Below, piece by piece: positions 51,939 to 61,158 of a stretch of 64,000 nt of DNA. Below the pieces are notes generated by a model. The model was not told the DNA's origin and did no database searches. It saw only the letters and a program-made list of their open reading frames with translations. Positions within the stretch are counted from its first letter, which is position 1. Every line of letters begins with the position of its first letter. This stretch comes from Bin87 sp965204685 (GTDB lineage: Bacteria > Chloroflexota > Dehalococcoidia > Lucifugimonadales > UBA3495): contig OZ242004.1 of NCBI GenBank assembly GCA_965204685.1, positions 2,232,001 through 2,296,000 of the forward strand. The letters are read 5' to 3'. Made by a program: the position numbers and the translations under genes.

Positions 51939-52345
51939 TGGCGCCCGGAGGCCAACCGGTTGTACTCGATACGGGCGTCGTGTCATTCATCTACAACGGA
52001 GACTACAGAGCCCAATTTTACGAAGACCGTATCATCGGTATGCGGCTTTTAATCTCGTTCCAGACTCTGGAAGAACTGTACATCTGGCCAATTAAGAACG
52101 ACTGGGGGACCCGCCGGCGTAACGAACTTCTGCGGCATCTCAGCCTGTACGAAGTAGTCTGGCCGAATCTGGAGCTGGTCCGGTTGTCCGCCGAACTGCG
52201 CGCTGAACGTGAAAAAGCTGGCCGCAGATTGAACACCGCCGATGCTTGGATTGCAGCCACCGCTCTGATGCTCGGTTGCCCGCTGGCATATCACGACGGA
52301 GACTTCGACGGCATCCCCGGCTTGCAAGTCATCAGACCAACATGA
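51935..52345 (+). CDS. PIN-domain protein (VapC-like ribonuclease)
   Basis: 136 aa. VVLDTGVVSFIYNG gives the first acidic residue (Asp12), LISFQTLEELYIW the Glu, and NTADAWIAATALMLGCPLAY the second Asp pair, the PIN active-site quartet. VapC toxins cut RNA, often tRNA. Translationally coupled to the 281-aa gene. A second ATG at 51938 would drop one residue. Confidence 0.85.
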   Translation: MMAPGGQPVVLDTGVVSFIYNGDYRAQFYEDRIIGMRLLISFQTLEELYIWPIKNDWGTRRRNELLRHLSLYEVVWPNLELVRLSAELRAEREKAGRRLNTADAWIAATALMLGCPLAYHDGDFDGIPGLQVIRPT

Positions 52346-52442
52346 CCGCTCCCAAAAAGCTCGACGTTCGCCCCGATTAAACACGAATCGGAGCCGTCAT
52401 ACACTGGGCTGCAAATCAACATCCAACCGGAGAAAACATCCG

Positions 52443-52628
52443 ATGGAAATACGTCCGGAAGCCAACGCAATCATCTCCATCTTCCCCGAACTGACCCGAC
52501 CCTTCTCGCGGGGACAGGTCGCCGAACTGATCGAGGCATTCTCGGACTACGACATCAAAGGGTGGGACCCCTATCCGGTCAACGCAATTGCAACATCCCC
52601 GACGGCAAGCGGCGGGCCGCCCTGCTGA
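52443..52628 (+). pseudogene. Short broken gene remnant
   Basis: 61-codon ORF MEIRPEANAIISIFPELTRP...; after about residue 47 another frame reads NIPDGKRRAALLIFLGASAD and ends naturally at 52660, so one base seems lost near 52585. No family recognised. Could be a small real gene with a sequence error. Confidence 0.3.
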
Positions 52629-52727
52629 TCTTCCTGGGCGCCAGCGCCGACGGTGAATGACATGCGGTCGCATCACGTTTACAATCGCGCCAACAGATAC
52701 GCGGAACCGAACCTGGGAGGTAGCAGC

Positions 52728-53801
52728 ATGGCGACAACGGAACGGTTGAACACGCAGGAGGAGCAGCAGTATTACGAGACTGCCGGCCGGGTCCAGGTCA
52801 AGCCGGGCTGGCTGCAGGGCGAGGGCCAGCCGCTGCCGGAGATGGAGCCCTACCTCTGGCGGTGGGCCGAGGTGGAGCCGCTGGTGATGAAGAGCGGCGA
52901 GTTGGTGACGCCCGACCGCGACGTGGAGCGGCGCACCCTGCGGTTGGCGACGCCCGGCCTGGATCGCGGCACGACGCATACCATCACGGCGGCGCTCCAA
53001 CTGCTGCTGCCCGGCGAGAACGCGCCGGCGCATCGCCACACCCCCACGGCGATCCGCTGGGTGCTCAGGGGCACGGGCGCCTACACCACCGTGGAGGGCG
53101 ACAAGTGCTATATGGAGCCGGGGGACCTGGTGCTGACGCCGTCGTGGACGTGGCACGACCACAACAACGAGGGCGACGAGCCCATGGTCTGGCTGGACGG
53201 GCTGGACGTGCCCCTGGTGCGCTACCTGCGGGCCAACTTCTACGAGGCCTATCCCGAGGACCAGCAGCCCATCGTCGGCGTGGCGGAGTCGGAGCGCAAG
53301 TTCGCCTCCGGCGCGCTGCGGCCGGCGTGGGAGGAGCCGGGCGCGCCCTACTCGGCGCTGTGGCACTACAAGTGGGACAAGACCCACGAGGCGCTGCAGC
53401 AGCTGGCCAAGGTGGACGCCAGCCCCTTCGACGACGTGGCCATGGAGTTCAGCGACCCGATGACCGGCGGCCCGGTGCTCAAGACCATGACCTGCTGGGC
53501 GCAGATGATCCGGCCGGGCATCGCCACGCGGGCGCACCGGCAAACCAGCTGCGCGGTGTACCAGGTGTACAAGGGACAGGGCCACAGCGTCATCGACGGC
53601 ACGCGGTTCGACTGGACCGAGGGCGACTTCTTCGTGGTGCCGCCGTGGGTCTGGCACGAGCACGCCAACGACACCGACGATGAGGCCATCCTGTTCTCCA
53701 TCCAGGACATCCCCATCATGAAGCAGATGGCCCTCTACCGCGAGGAGCCCTATGAGGAGAACGCGGGCCACCAGCCGGTGACCGGGACGTTCCGGGGGTA
53801 A
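52728..53801 (+). CDS. Gentisate 1,2-dioxygenase-like bicupin
   Basis: 357 aa from the ATG at 52728 (GGGAGG 8 nt upstream). First cupin: PAHRHTPTAIRWVLRGTGAY then MEPGDLVLTPSWTWHDHNNE with the Fe ligands His-x-His and the distal His, followed by WLDGLDVPLVRYL; second cupin from about residue 270 (RAHRQTSCAVYQVYKGQGHS). Gentisate dioxygenase cleaves gentisate to maleylpyruvate; both DinB/MDMPI-like genes here could isomerise the product. Confidence 0.88.
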   Translation: MATTERLNTQEEQQYYETAGRVQVKPGWLQGEGQPLPEMEPYLWRWAEVEPLVMKSGELVTPDRDVERRTLRLATPGLDRGTTHTITAALQLLLPGENAPAHRHTPTAIRWVLRGTGAYTTVEGDKCYMEPGDLVLTPSWTWHDHNNEGDEPMVWLDGLDVPLVRYLRANFYEAYPEDQQPIVGVAESERKFASGALRPAWEEPGAPYSALWHYKWDKTHEALQQLAKVDASPFDDVAMEFSDPMTGGPVLKTMTCWAQMIRPGIATRAHRQTSCAVYQVYKGQGHSVIDGTRFDWTEGDFFVVPPWVWHEHANDTDDEAILFSIQDIPIMKQMALYREEPYEENAGHQPVTGTFRG

Positions 53802-53830
53802 ACTCGACCCGTTGATCGGAGGCTGGTCTG

Positions 53831-54943
53831 CTACAGGATCAGCCGCCGCTGCGCGGCCACGGGCTCCGGCGATGCGTCGCCGGGGCCTTCTTTTGGCGAA
53901 AAGCCCGAGACGCCCACGCCCAGGAGTCGAAAGGCGCGACCCGGCGCAAGCTCGCGCTCCAGAAGGGTCCAGGCGGTGGCCGCGATGGTGGGCTCGTCGT
54001 CGGTGGCGTCGGGCAGCGTGGTCTGGCGGGTGAAGGTGGTGTAGTCGGAGAGGCGCAACTTGACGGTGACGGTACGGCCGGCGAGGCCCTTGCCGGCCAA
54101 CGAGGCGGCCACCCGTCCGGACAACCGCTCCACGACGGCCAGCAGTTCAGCGCTGTCGTCGGTCGAGTTGCCGGGGAGATCGGCGGCGAAAGTGGTTTCG
54201 GCGCTGATGGACTTGGTCTCGCGGGAGGTCTGCACCGGGTCGTGGTCAATGCCCCGGGCGCGGTCACGGATACCGGCGCCGCGCTTGCCGAAGCGGCGGG
54301 TGAACCAGCTGTCGGGCATGGCGGCCAGTTGGCCGATAGTGTCCACGCCCTCGTCGTGCAGGCGGGCGGCGGACTTGGGGCCAACGCCCACCAGCTTGCC
54401 CACGGCCAGGGGAGCCAGGAAGTCGGCCTCGCCGCCGATGGGCACCACCACCAGGCCGTCGGGCTTTTGCAGGTCCGACGCGATCTTGGCGACGGCCTTG
54501 CCGGAGCCCAGGCCCACGGAGACGGTGAGACCGGTCTCGGCGGCGACGCGCTCCTTGACGTCGATGGCAATGGCGATGGGCGAGCGGTCGGCGGCGGCCG
54601 CGGTGATGTCCAGGTAGGCCTCGTCCAGGGATACCGGCTCGATGGTCTGGGTGATGTCGCGGAAAACGTCCATGACGCGGGCGGACATCTCGCGGTACCG
54701 GTCAAAGCGCGGCCGCACGATGATGCCCTCCGGACAATGCCGCACGGCGGTAGCCATGGGCATGGCGGAATGAACGCCAAACCGCCGCGCCTCGTAAGAC
54801 GCTGTGGCCACCACTCCCCGACCATCGGGCCGGCCCCCCACCAGTACGGGCAGCCCGCGGAGCTCGGGGTTGTCCAGCTGCTCCACAGCGGCGTAGAAAG
54901 CGTCCAGGTCGGCGTGGATGATGTATTGGAGCGGGGGCGTCAT
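53831..54943 (-). CDS. dinB: DNA polymerase IV
   Basis: 370 aa from the ATG at 54943 (an upstream ATG at 54997 adds 18 residues). Y-family lesion-bypass polymerase: IIHADLDAFYAAVEQ with metal Asp, SLDEAYLDIT with catalytic Asp-Glu, GVGSGKAVAKIASDLQKPDG palm-finger block, and a full little-finger domain. No beta-clamp-binding motif is obvious at the C-terminus. SOS-type LexA box not seen. Confidence 0.95.
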   Translation of the reverse strand: MTPPLQYIIHADLDAFYAAVEQLDNPELRGLPVLVGGRPDGRGVVATASYEARRFGVHSAMPMATAVRHCPEGIIVRPRFDRYREMSARVMDVFRDITQTIEPVSLDEAYLDITAAAADRSPIAIAIDVKERVAAETGLTVSVGLGSGKAVAKIASDLQKPDGLVVVPIGGEADFLAPLAVGKLVGVGPKSAARLHDEGVDTIGQLAAMPDSWFTRRFGKRGAGIRDRARGIDHDPVQTSRETKSISAETTFAADLPGNSTDDSAELLAVVERLSGRVAASLAGKGLAGRTVTVKLRLSDYTTFTRQTTLPDATDDEPTIAATAWTLLERELAPGRAFRLLGVGVSGFSPKEGPGDASPEPVAAQRRLIL

Positions 54944-55538
54944 GGGACATAGATCCGGCGGAAGCGGAGCGAATGCCACGATTTTACCCCCGGACACGGC
55001 GGAAAAGCGTCAGGATTGGGTTGTCGAATGACCGGTTCAGGTTCGATGCACTTCGTTTGCTCCCGCTGGGGTCGATGCTGTCGGTTGCTTGCTGGCGTCA
55101 GGTTTGGCGTCGGGTGAGTTTCGCTGGGTTCAGCCAGAGCCGGATGGTCGTTGGTTAGCCCCACGGCCGGGGGTGGTACGCAAAGGTTTAGCCCCTGTTT
55201 CGGATCACTGCGGGCGTTCGCTACCCCGAGGTAACGGGGAGTCCGGGCCGCAGCTCCCAGGATAGTGGCGTCTCCTGTGGCCTTTGAGACCGCGCCGGTT
55301 AGGTTCCTGGGTGGTGGCCGGCGGCGGTCCCGGTTGTCGCAGGGCCGGTATTGCGATTTTGGTGCTAACGGATGGCCGTGAACGACCGGATGGCTCTGGC
55401 TGAAGCGAGTTACACCTGACGAGGATATTATGGAACAGGCGTTCGAAGATTGTCAAGCGGAGGATGACAGCGAAGTTGGTGGCGCGGGTGGAGAATGGCG
55501 CGAGCACTGGGGTAGCGGGCTACGGCTACGGGATCTCG
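54944..55538. other. Intergenic region without a recognised gene
   Basis: 595 bp between divergent-looking dinB and the convergent methylase-nuclease. Contains a CCCCG-x6-CGGGG hairpin (55231-55246), two TTAGCCCC octamers and a GAGGATATTATGG that could start a 54-codon ORF at 55430. No known riboswitch or RNA family is matched. Confidence 0.4.
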
Positions 55539-58100
55539 TCAAGATACCGGATATTCGTATGGCCCCAAGAATTTTTCGCCGTCGAAGTGGATGAGGTGCG
55601 TCGGGGCGTCCGCTACCCAGACTTCGGTCTCCCAAGCGATTTCCGGCAAATACTGCCGCATTGCCGTCCGATCCAAAAAGGCGGTGACGTAAACAATCCC
55701 GCAACGGCAATTGGCAAAAAGGTCATTGAGCTGAGCACGCCGTAACGTGTTTACTGGACCGTGTGAAGTAACAGCTTCGACAATCACCAACCAGTCTTTA
55801 TCAACACTGTGAATAACAACGTCCGGCATCTGGCCCGCTTCATCCAAGACCACGCCCAAACCAGCCAGGTACTCTGCATCGAAATGGCGACCGCTGGCTC
55901 CCGCATCCCCCACGTAAATCACATGACCACCCGGTACGAAGCGTGGGGCGAAACCTTCAATGATCTCCTTCACCAGGTCATTTTGGCCTCCAGGGGTGAG
56001 CGACAGTTGGGTACCATCCGGGAGCGTCACAGGTATCATTTCCATCGACCGTTCAGCTTCATTGAGCCGATTACGCTCCTTCAACTCATCTCGAAATGAT
56101 CCTAACTGCTCCTCCCATGATCCGGAACCGTAAGCACAGATAAGATTTAGTAGAGAAGGATGCACCTGGTACACGTTGTGGGGGCTGTTGACTGCTCGAG
56201 AAGGATCATCGGGGTTATGGGTTACCAATCCCATCGCAATGAATTGGTGCAAGGTGGAACGCCTGATCGTCTCCCGCGTGTTGGGAGCGTACGACCTACC
56301 GTAATTCACCTGCATCCAATCCATGATCTCGTTCACGCCACGGAGCGGATCTTCAGACTTATCCCAAGCATCCTCTGGAGCTAAGTTGAGCAGAGCCAAC
56401 AGGGTCAGTGCTGACCTTTCGTTCTCTTGACCTCTAGACACTCCAAGCGCCTTCAGTATCCCCAGGACCTCTTCAATTCGCCTCGTTGCCGCAGTCGCTT
56501 GGATGCTGTCACTCATCCCAGGAACCTCTCTACTGACCAGGTTGTCAATTTCGTCTGCTGACGGCATCAAATCACTTACCGAATTCCCCAATCGCGCCAG
56601 CGCGTCGGCATCGGGAAACTTGAGGGAACGCAGGTCTCCCGCGTTGACCTGCGTGTGCCCGCTGAACTGCCGGAAAAACGAATCTACGACGGAACTGTTG
56701 AGGAATACCGCAAGACCTTTCGCAAGGGACTCCGGCAACCCGGCGTTGCCACGGTGAACAACATTGAGCTTGTTATCAAAGGCAACATAATCGGCGTTCA
56801 ACCGATTCGGGTCAAACAAAGACGCGACAACGCGGCGGCGCTCTTCCTTCGAGCTGAACCGCTTCACCAACACGTACCAGCCGGAGGGCATGACAAGCTC
56901 ATCATCCGCACCGGAGGCGGACAAGGAGTTGGGCACGCCACGGGATTTTTGGGGCCACTGCACGAAACCACTGCGGCAGTGACGCGGCAAAATCAACGGT
57001 ATATCTCCAGGTTGAGATTCAGCATGAATTCGATCCCTTGCTCGAAAACCTACTACCTGACCAGTGGAGACCCCTATCTCAAGGTCCACCATTCTGTGCG
57101 ATAAACCAATCATCCCTCGGGTTATCCGAGCCGCATTCTCATCTGGAACAACTCTCATCACGGATTGTGTATCCCCCGTAAGGACCATATCGGACGGATC
57201 CACGACCCGCTCGGTTAGATCAGTATCAGACGGTCCGTAGGAAGTAGAAATCCGTATCGGGCCTTGATCAACGCCCCTGACTGCGTGGAACACCACATTT
57301 TCTTGCAGCACTCCATCATCAGAAAATGCAACATCCCGGGCATCGTAGACATGAACACGCCTGATGGCGGTTTGCTGGAGCAAAGCTTCGCGGAACTTCC
57401 GAAAATAGGTTCCATTCATAAAACTACGGGGAGTGATCGCTACTATCTCGCCACCTGCCTGAAGGAGTTCCAAGGCTAACCAAACGAATGCAGAGTACAG
57501 ATTACTCGTACCGATGCCCAGCGCGTCCAGATGAGCGCGCTCAGCGCTATCCGCGTTCAACTTCCGGTAGGGAGGGTTCAGGATTGCCACGTTGAATGGC
57601 TGGTTAGTACCGTATCTAAATAGCGCGTTAGTAGCTACCATATCGGCAGCTTGAGATATGAAGTCTCCCATTCTGATATTCCACTTCAACTCCATTCCGT
57701 AATTCAAAGCGGCTTTTTCGCAGTACGCAAAGGTACGGATCAGCGATGGCTCCAGAGAACCATCAATTTCCCAGACTTCGGCATTTATGGCAACGGGCCG
57801 ACGATGTGCCGGGCGAGTCGCGAACTCCGCTACGACAGCAGCCGTCAACATGCCGACTCCACTACCCGCATCCAATAACCGCAACTCTTGGGGAGTAGGG
57901 TCGAATTCGAGCATGGATGCCATGAAAGCGGCCACCGTGGGCGGCGTCATGTATTGCCCTAAACTGGCACGGCGCTTCGGGTCGGCTGCCAGTTGCCTGG
58001 CAACGGCGAGTTGCTCCAAATCAACCCGATCCAGAAGGTCGGCGCCGGTCAACCTTCTAGGGTGATCCCCCATGAAACTGTGATGCGTTACCACCGACAT
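55539..58100 (-). CDS. Fused N6-adenine methylase-BsuBI/PstI restriction enzyme
   Basis: 853 aa. Residues 45-420: Eco57I-like methyltransferase with GQYMTPP, motif I DAGSGVGMLTAAV (77) and NPPY (175-178). Residues about 520-700: helical domain of the kind found at the N-terminus of BsuBI/PstI nucleases. Residues about 720-853: BsuBI/PstI catalytic domain, MPDVVIHS (Asp760) and WLVIVEAVTSHGPVNTLRRA (Glu775). In well-known systems these are separate M and R genes; here a single chain encodes both. Base composition is more AT-rich than its neighbours, suggesting acquisition. Confidence 0.85.
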   Translation of the reverse strand: MSVVTHHSFMGDHPRRLTGADLLDRVDLEQLAVARQLAADPKRRASLGQYMTPPTVAAFMASMLEFDPTPQELRLLDAGSGVGMLTAAVVAEFATRPAHRRPVAINAEVWEIDGSLEPSLIRTFAYCEKAALNYGMELKWNIRMGDFISQAADMVATNALFRYGTNQPFNVAILNPPYRKLNADSAERAHLDALGIGTSNLYSAFVWLALELLQAGGEIVAITPRSFMNGTYFRKFREALLQQTAIRRVHVYDARDVAFSDDGVLQENVVFHAVRGVDQGPIRISTSYGPSDTDLTERVVDPSDMVLTGDTQSVMRVVPDENAARITRGMIGLSHRMVDLEIGVSTGQVVGFRARDRIHAESQPGDIPLILPRHCRSGFVQWPQKSRGVPNSLSASGADDELVMPSGWYVLVKRFSSKEERRRVVASLFDPNRLNADYVAFDNKLNVVHRGNAGLPESLAKGLAVFLNSSVVDSFFRQFSGHTQVNAGDLRSLKFPDADALARLGNSVSDLMPSADEIDNLVSREVPGMSDSIQATAATRRIEEVLGILKALGVSRGQENERSALTLLALLNLAPEDAWDKSEDPLRGVNEIMDWMQVNYGRSYAPNTRETIRRSTLHQFIAMGLVTHNPDDPSRAVNSPHNVYQVHPSLLNLICAYGSGSWEEQLGSFRDELKERNRLNEAERSMEMIPVTLPDGTQLSLTPGGQNDLVKEIIEGFAPRFVPGGHVIYVGDAGASGRHFDAEYLAGLGVVLDEAGQMPDVVIHSVDKDWLVIVEAVTSHGPVNTLRRAQLNDLFANCRCGIVYVTAFLDRTAMRQYLPEIAWETEVWVADAPTHLIHFDGEKFLGPYEYPVS

Positions 58101-58313
58101 ATCGTCAAGACCTCAAACGAGCCGCAGGACGCAAGTAGCGGAAACCTAGATGTCAGGGAGTTACACGTCAACCACGCAACACCCCTATCGCGTGGGCATT
58201 GGCAAGATCCCACGAGTTCCCTATGCTGCACAACTTCACCTGCGGTTTTGGTTTGTAAGGAGGTGATCGAGCCACTTGTTTTCGGGGTTGCCGCGATTCC
58301 GTGCGCGGCCAGC

Positions 58314-58874
58314 TCACCCATGCCAAAACCCCGGCGCCGTCCGATCCGTCGCGTCCTCGCCCTGCGCCAGGTATTTCGCTCGTAGCCGGTCCCAGAGGTA
58401 CAGGCGGCTCCAGTCGGGCTGCTTTTCGTACTGCTGGCGCTCGTCGAGGTGAGGGTTGGGGAGGAGGACGGTGATCTGCTGCTGGTCGCCGCCGTTGAAG
58501 AGGCGGAAGCCCCAGGACGTGGGCTGGTGGTCGGGGTTGAGGCGGCGGTAGAGTTCGGCGCGGGCCGTGCGGCGCAGGCGGGCCACCTCGGGCGGCGCGG
58601 ATGTGTGCTCGCCGATGCACAGGTGCAGGTGCCACTCCTCGAAATCGACGGTGAGGTAGCCATCCAGGAAGCCGGTGCGGGGCGGGCGCGGCGGCTTGAT
58701 CTCCCACACGGCCCCGGGGATCAGCAGGCCGATGCGGATGCGCTCCCACTCGGCCAGGCAGTCGGTCAAGATGCCGTACAGGGTGTCCGGGTCGGTGGGC
58801 ACGGGGAAGAGTTCGTAGATGCCGTCGGGCTGCTGGATGATTTCGCCGCGGGGCAGGGGCTCTACAGTGGTCAT
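58314..58874 (-). CDS. Conserved hypothetical protein
   Basis: 186 aa from the ATG at 58874. EEWHLHLCIGEHTSAPPEVA, then SWGFRLFNGGDQQQITVLLP, then WSRLYLWDRLRAKYL. I recognise this as a conserved family of unknown role with ordered His/Cys near residues 82-88, but can name no function. The 408 bp from 58875 to 59282 hold the mobile element at 58966. Confidence 0.65.
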   Translation of the reverse strand: MTTVEPLPRGEIIQQPDGIYELFPVPTDPDTLYGILTDCLAEWERIRIGLLIPGAVWEIKPPRPPRTGFLDGYLTVDFEEWHLHLCIGEHTSAPPEVARLRRTARAELYRRLNPDHQPTSWGFRLFNGGDQQQITVLLPNPHLDERQQYEKQPDWSRLYLWDRLRAKYLAQGEDATDRTAPGFWHG

Positions 58875-58965
58875 GGCGTCGCTCCCGGTGGGATGGGTCC
58901 GGTCGGTTCCTGGGGAGTAATGTACTACAACCTGCGGAGTTGGGTGGCGCCGGCCGGTCATAGTG

Positions 58966-59121
58966 CAGGGCCTTTCGATTATTGCTCTGCGACCACCAGT
59001 ATCCGTCATTCCGGCGAAAGCCGGAGTCCAGCAACGGTTAGCGACCAGCAACGTCGCTACATTCATAAAGCTCTGGATTCCGGATCAAGTCCGGAATGAC
59101 GGGAATAATCGAAAGGCCCTG
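58966..59121. mobile_element. 156-bp MITE-like element with perfect TIRs and TSD
   Basis: Perfect 18-bp terminal inverted repeats CAGGGCCTTTCGATTATT / AATAATCGAAAGGCCCTG, flanked by a perfect 10-bp direct repeat GGTCATAGTG (58956-58965 and 59122-59131). The interior is another inverted repeat (GTCATTCCGGCGAAAGCCGG; CCGGATCAAGTCCGGAATGAC on the right). No ORF. A non-autonomous transposon needing a transposase from elsewhere in the genome. TSDs of about 10 bp are typical of some IS4-family elements. Confidence 0.9.
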
Positions 59122-59282
59122 GGTCATAGTGTTGGCTTGGTTGACAGTCAAATCGGCCGCGTCTTAACCCGTTCCGCCAGACTGCGTGATACTATCTGGC
59201 GCACGCGCCGGACGCCGGCCGATTTTGCGTCGCATGGCGGTCGGCCAGATACGACAAGACAGAACATGAAAGGAGCGGTCTG

Positions 59283-59753
59283 ATGCCGGAGATTGAGAAC
59301 AAGCTGAAAGAACTGGGCTACGAGTTGCCCCCGCCGCGGCCGCCGGGAGCGGGGAACATCATCCCCTACGTGCGAACCGGCAACCTGGTGTTCCTGTCGG
59401 GAACCGGGCCGGGCCTGCCCGGCGGCGGATTGCTGCACACGGGCAAGCTGGGCGGCGAGGTGACCGTCGAGCAGGGCTACGACTGCGCCCGGCAGACCAT
59501 GCTGAACCTGCTCACCAATCTGAAAGGCGCTATCGGCGACCTGGACAAGGTGAGCCACATCGTCAAGCTGCTGGCGATGGTCAACTCGACGCCGGACTTC
59601 GGCGACACGCCCCGGGTCGCCAACGGCGCCTCGGACCTGCTGATCAGCCTCTACGGCGACCGGGGGCGCCACGCCCGTTCCGCAGTGGGCATGGCTACGT
59701 TGCCCGGCGGGATGCCCATCGAGATTGAGATGATCGTCGAGGTCAACGACTAG
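59283..59753 (+). CDS. ridA: RidA/YjgF-family protein
   Basis: 156 aa. The RidA-like fold with NLVFLSGTGPG (substrate pocket), GEVTVEQGYDCARQTMLNLL and ARSAVGMATLPGGMPIEIEM. The last strand keeps the conserved Arg (R in HARSAVG). RidA deaminates reactive enamines/imines; many relatives serve in specialised catabolism instead. Followed by a strong terminator. Starts after GGAGCGG. Confidence 0.85.
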   Translation: MPEIENKLKELGYELPPPRPPGAGNIIPYVRTGNLVFLSGTGPGLPGGGLLHTGKLGGEVTVEQGYDCARQTMLNLLTNLKGAIGDLDKVSHIVKLLAMVNSTPDFGDTPRVANGASDLLISLYGDRGRHARSAVGMATLPGGMPIEIEMIVEVND

Positions 59754-59772
59754 GGACGCCGCGACGAAGTGA

Positions 59773-59808
59773 CGCGCCGGCTCGCAGTATGAACCGCGAG
59801 CCGGCGCG
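59773..59808. terminator. Shared terminator hairpin between convergent genes
   Basis: 13-bp perfect stem CGCGCCGGCTCGC/GCGAGCCGGCGCG with a 10-nt loop, midway between the convergent ridA and M20 stop codons; likely stops both transcripts. Confidence 0.7.
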
Positions 59809-59820
59809 CTTGTACAGTTC

Positions 59821-61056
59821 CTAGCTGCTGCGCTGGGCGAACTCGCTTTTGGCAGCCTCGACCAGCGTGGCGTCGCGCAGCAGGTCGCTGGCGGTGAGGC
59901 TCAGGGCCTTGGCGACGGACAGGGCGTTGGACAGCGCGAGGTCGGTGATGGCCGTCTCGCACATGTCCCGGGTGTGGGATGCCACGGGGGTCTCGCTGAC
60001 GGCGTAGCGCAGCTCAAAGGCCGGCATGGCCTGGCTGACGTTGCCGAAATCGGTGGACGCGCCGCTGCCGGGGCGGCCGGCCACGGGTTCGTCCAGCCTG
60101 ATGCCCTGCGCCTGGATGTTGGCGGCGACAGCCTGGGCCAGGACCACGTTGGGCTGGACGTTCTCGTAGAAGGGGTAGAACTCCTCGATCTCCAGGCGCG
60201 CGCCGGTCATGGCGGCGGCTCCCTCCGCGATTGAGGCCACTTTGCCCACCACCTCGTTGCTGAGGTACTGGCTGTCCCGCGAGCGCAGCATGAAGTTGGC
60301 GGCGGCGAACTCCGGCACCACGTTGGGGGCGAGGCCGCCGTCGGTGATCACCCCGTGCATGCGCACGTCGTCCCGCAGGTGCTGGCGCAGCGCGTCGATG
60401 CCGGTGAACAGGTGGATCACCGCGTTGAGGGCGTTGATGCCGGCTTCGGGTGCGGCAGCGGCGTGGGCCGCCCGGCCGTGGAACATGTAGCGGTAGCCGA
60501 CCATGGCCAGGCTCCAGCTTTCGCCGGTGGCGGCGGTCGCCGGGATCACGGTGCGGTTGGAGAAGGGGTGGGACGAGAGGGTCGCGTCCACGCCGTCAAA
60601 CACTCCCGCCTCCAGCAGGCGGATCTTGCCGCCGCCGCCCTCCTCCGCCGGCGTGCCGATGATCTCGATGCGGCCGGGCAGGTCGGCCGCGTTGGCCTGG
60701 AGGCCCAGGGCCGCGCCCATCGCCGCCATGGCGATGAGGTTGTGCCCGCAGCCGTGGCCGATCTCGGGCAGCGCGTCGTATTCGGCCAGCACCGCGATGG
60801 TGGGGCCGTCGCCGGCGCCGCCGGGGATGGTGGCCCGGAACGCCGTTTCAACCCCGCCGATGCCACGCTCCACGTTGAGATTGCGCTTCTCCAGGAACCC
60901 GGCCAGGGCGTTGGAGGAATAGTATTCCTGATAGTTCAGTTCCGGATGGGCGTGGACGTCCCTCGAAAGGTCGAAAAGTTCCTGCTTCGACGCTTCGATG
61001 GTCGAGTTGGAACTGGCGGCGAGCGCGTCTTTGGATTCCGCGTTTCGGCTGGTCAT
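59821..61056 (-). CDS. M20-family amidohydrolase
   Basis: 411 aa from the ATG at 61056 (GGAGGG 8 nt upstream). Metal sites of the M20D branch: HAHPELNYQEYYSS, DALPEIGHGCGHN (His), TPAEEGGGGKI (Glu pair), and the terminal SHTRDM His. Resembles aminobenzoyl-glutamate or amino-acid amide hydrolases with the lid domain at about residues 180-290. Substrate unknown. Confidence 0.88.
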   Translation of the reverse strand: MTSRNAESKDALAASSNSTIEASKQELFDLSRDVHAHPELNYQEYYSSNALAGFLEKRNLNVERGIGGVETAFRATIPGGAGDGPTIAVLAEYDALPEIGHGCGHNLIAMAAMGAALGLQANAADLPGRIEIIGTPAEEGGGGKIRLLEAGVFDGVDATLSSHPFSNRTVIPATAATGESWSLAMVGYRYMFHGRAAHAAAAPEAGINALNAVIHLFTGIDALRQHLRDDVRMHGVITDGGLAPNVVPEFAAANFMLRSRDSQYLSNEVVGKVASIAEGAAAMTGARLEIEEFYPFYENVQPNVVLAQAVAANIQAQGIRLDEPVAGRPGSGASTDFGNVSQAMPAFELRYAVSETPVASHTRDMCETAITDLALSNALSVAKALSLTASDLLRDATLVEAAKSEFAQRSS

Positions 61057-61158
61057 GGTTCTGGCCCTCCTGGTTGTTGAGCGAGGCGGAATGAGCCGCC
61101 TGGCCTGCGAGTTTGACGGTATGGATGATATGCTTGATTCCGCGCGAGGTGAATACGC

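Noticed and set aside
55215..55265. RNase P RNA-like segment (GGTAACG, AGTCCGGGC)
   Set aside because: The two conserved blocks are in the wrong order and the other RNase P signatures are missing.
55430..55594. 54-codon ORF starting ATGGAACAGGCG
   Set aside because: Overlaps the 3' end of the methylase-nuclease gene on the other strand and has no family similarity or clear ribosome-binding site.
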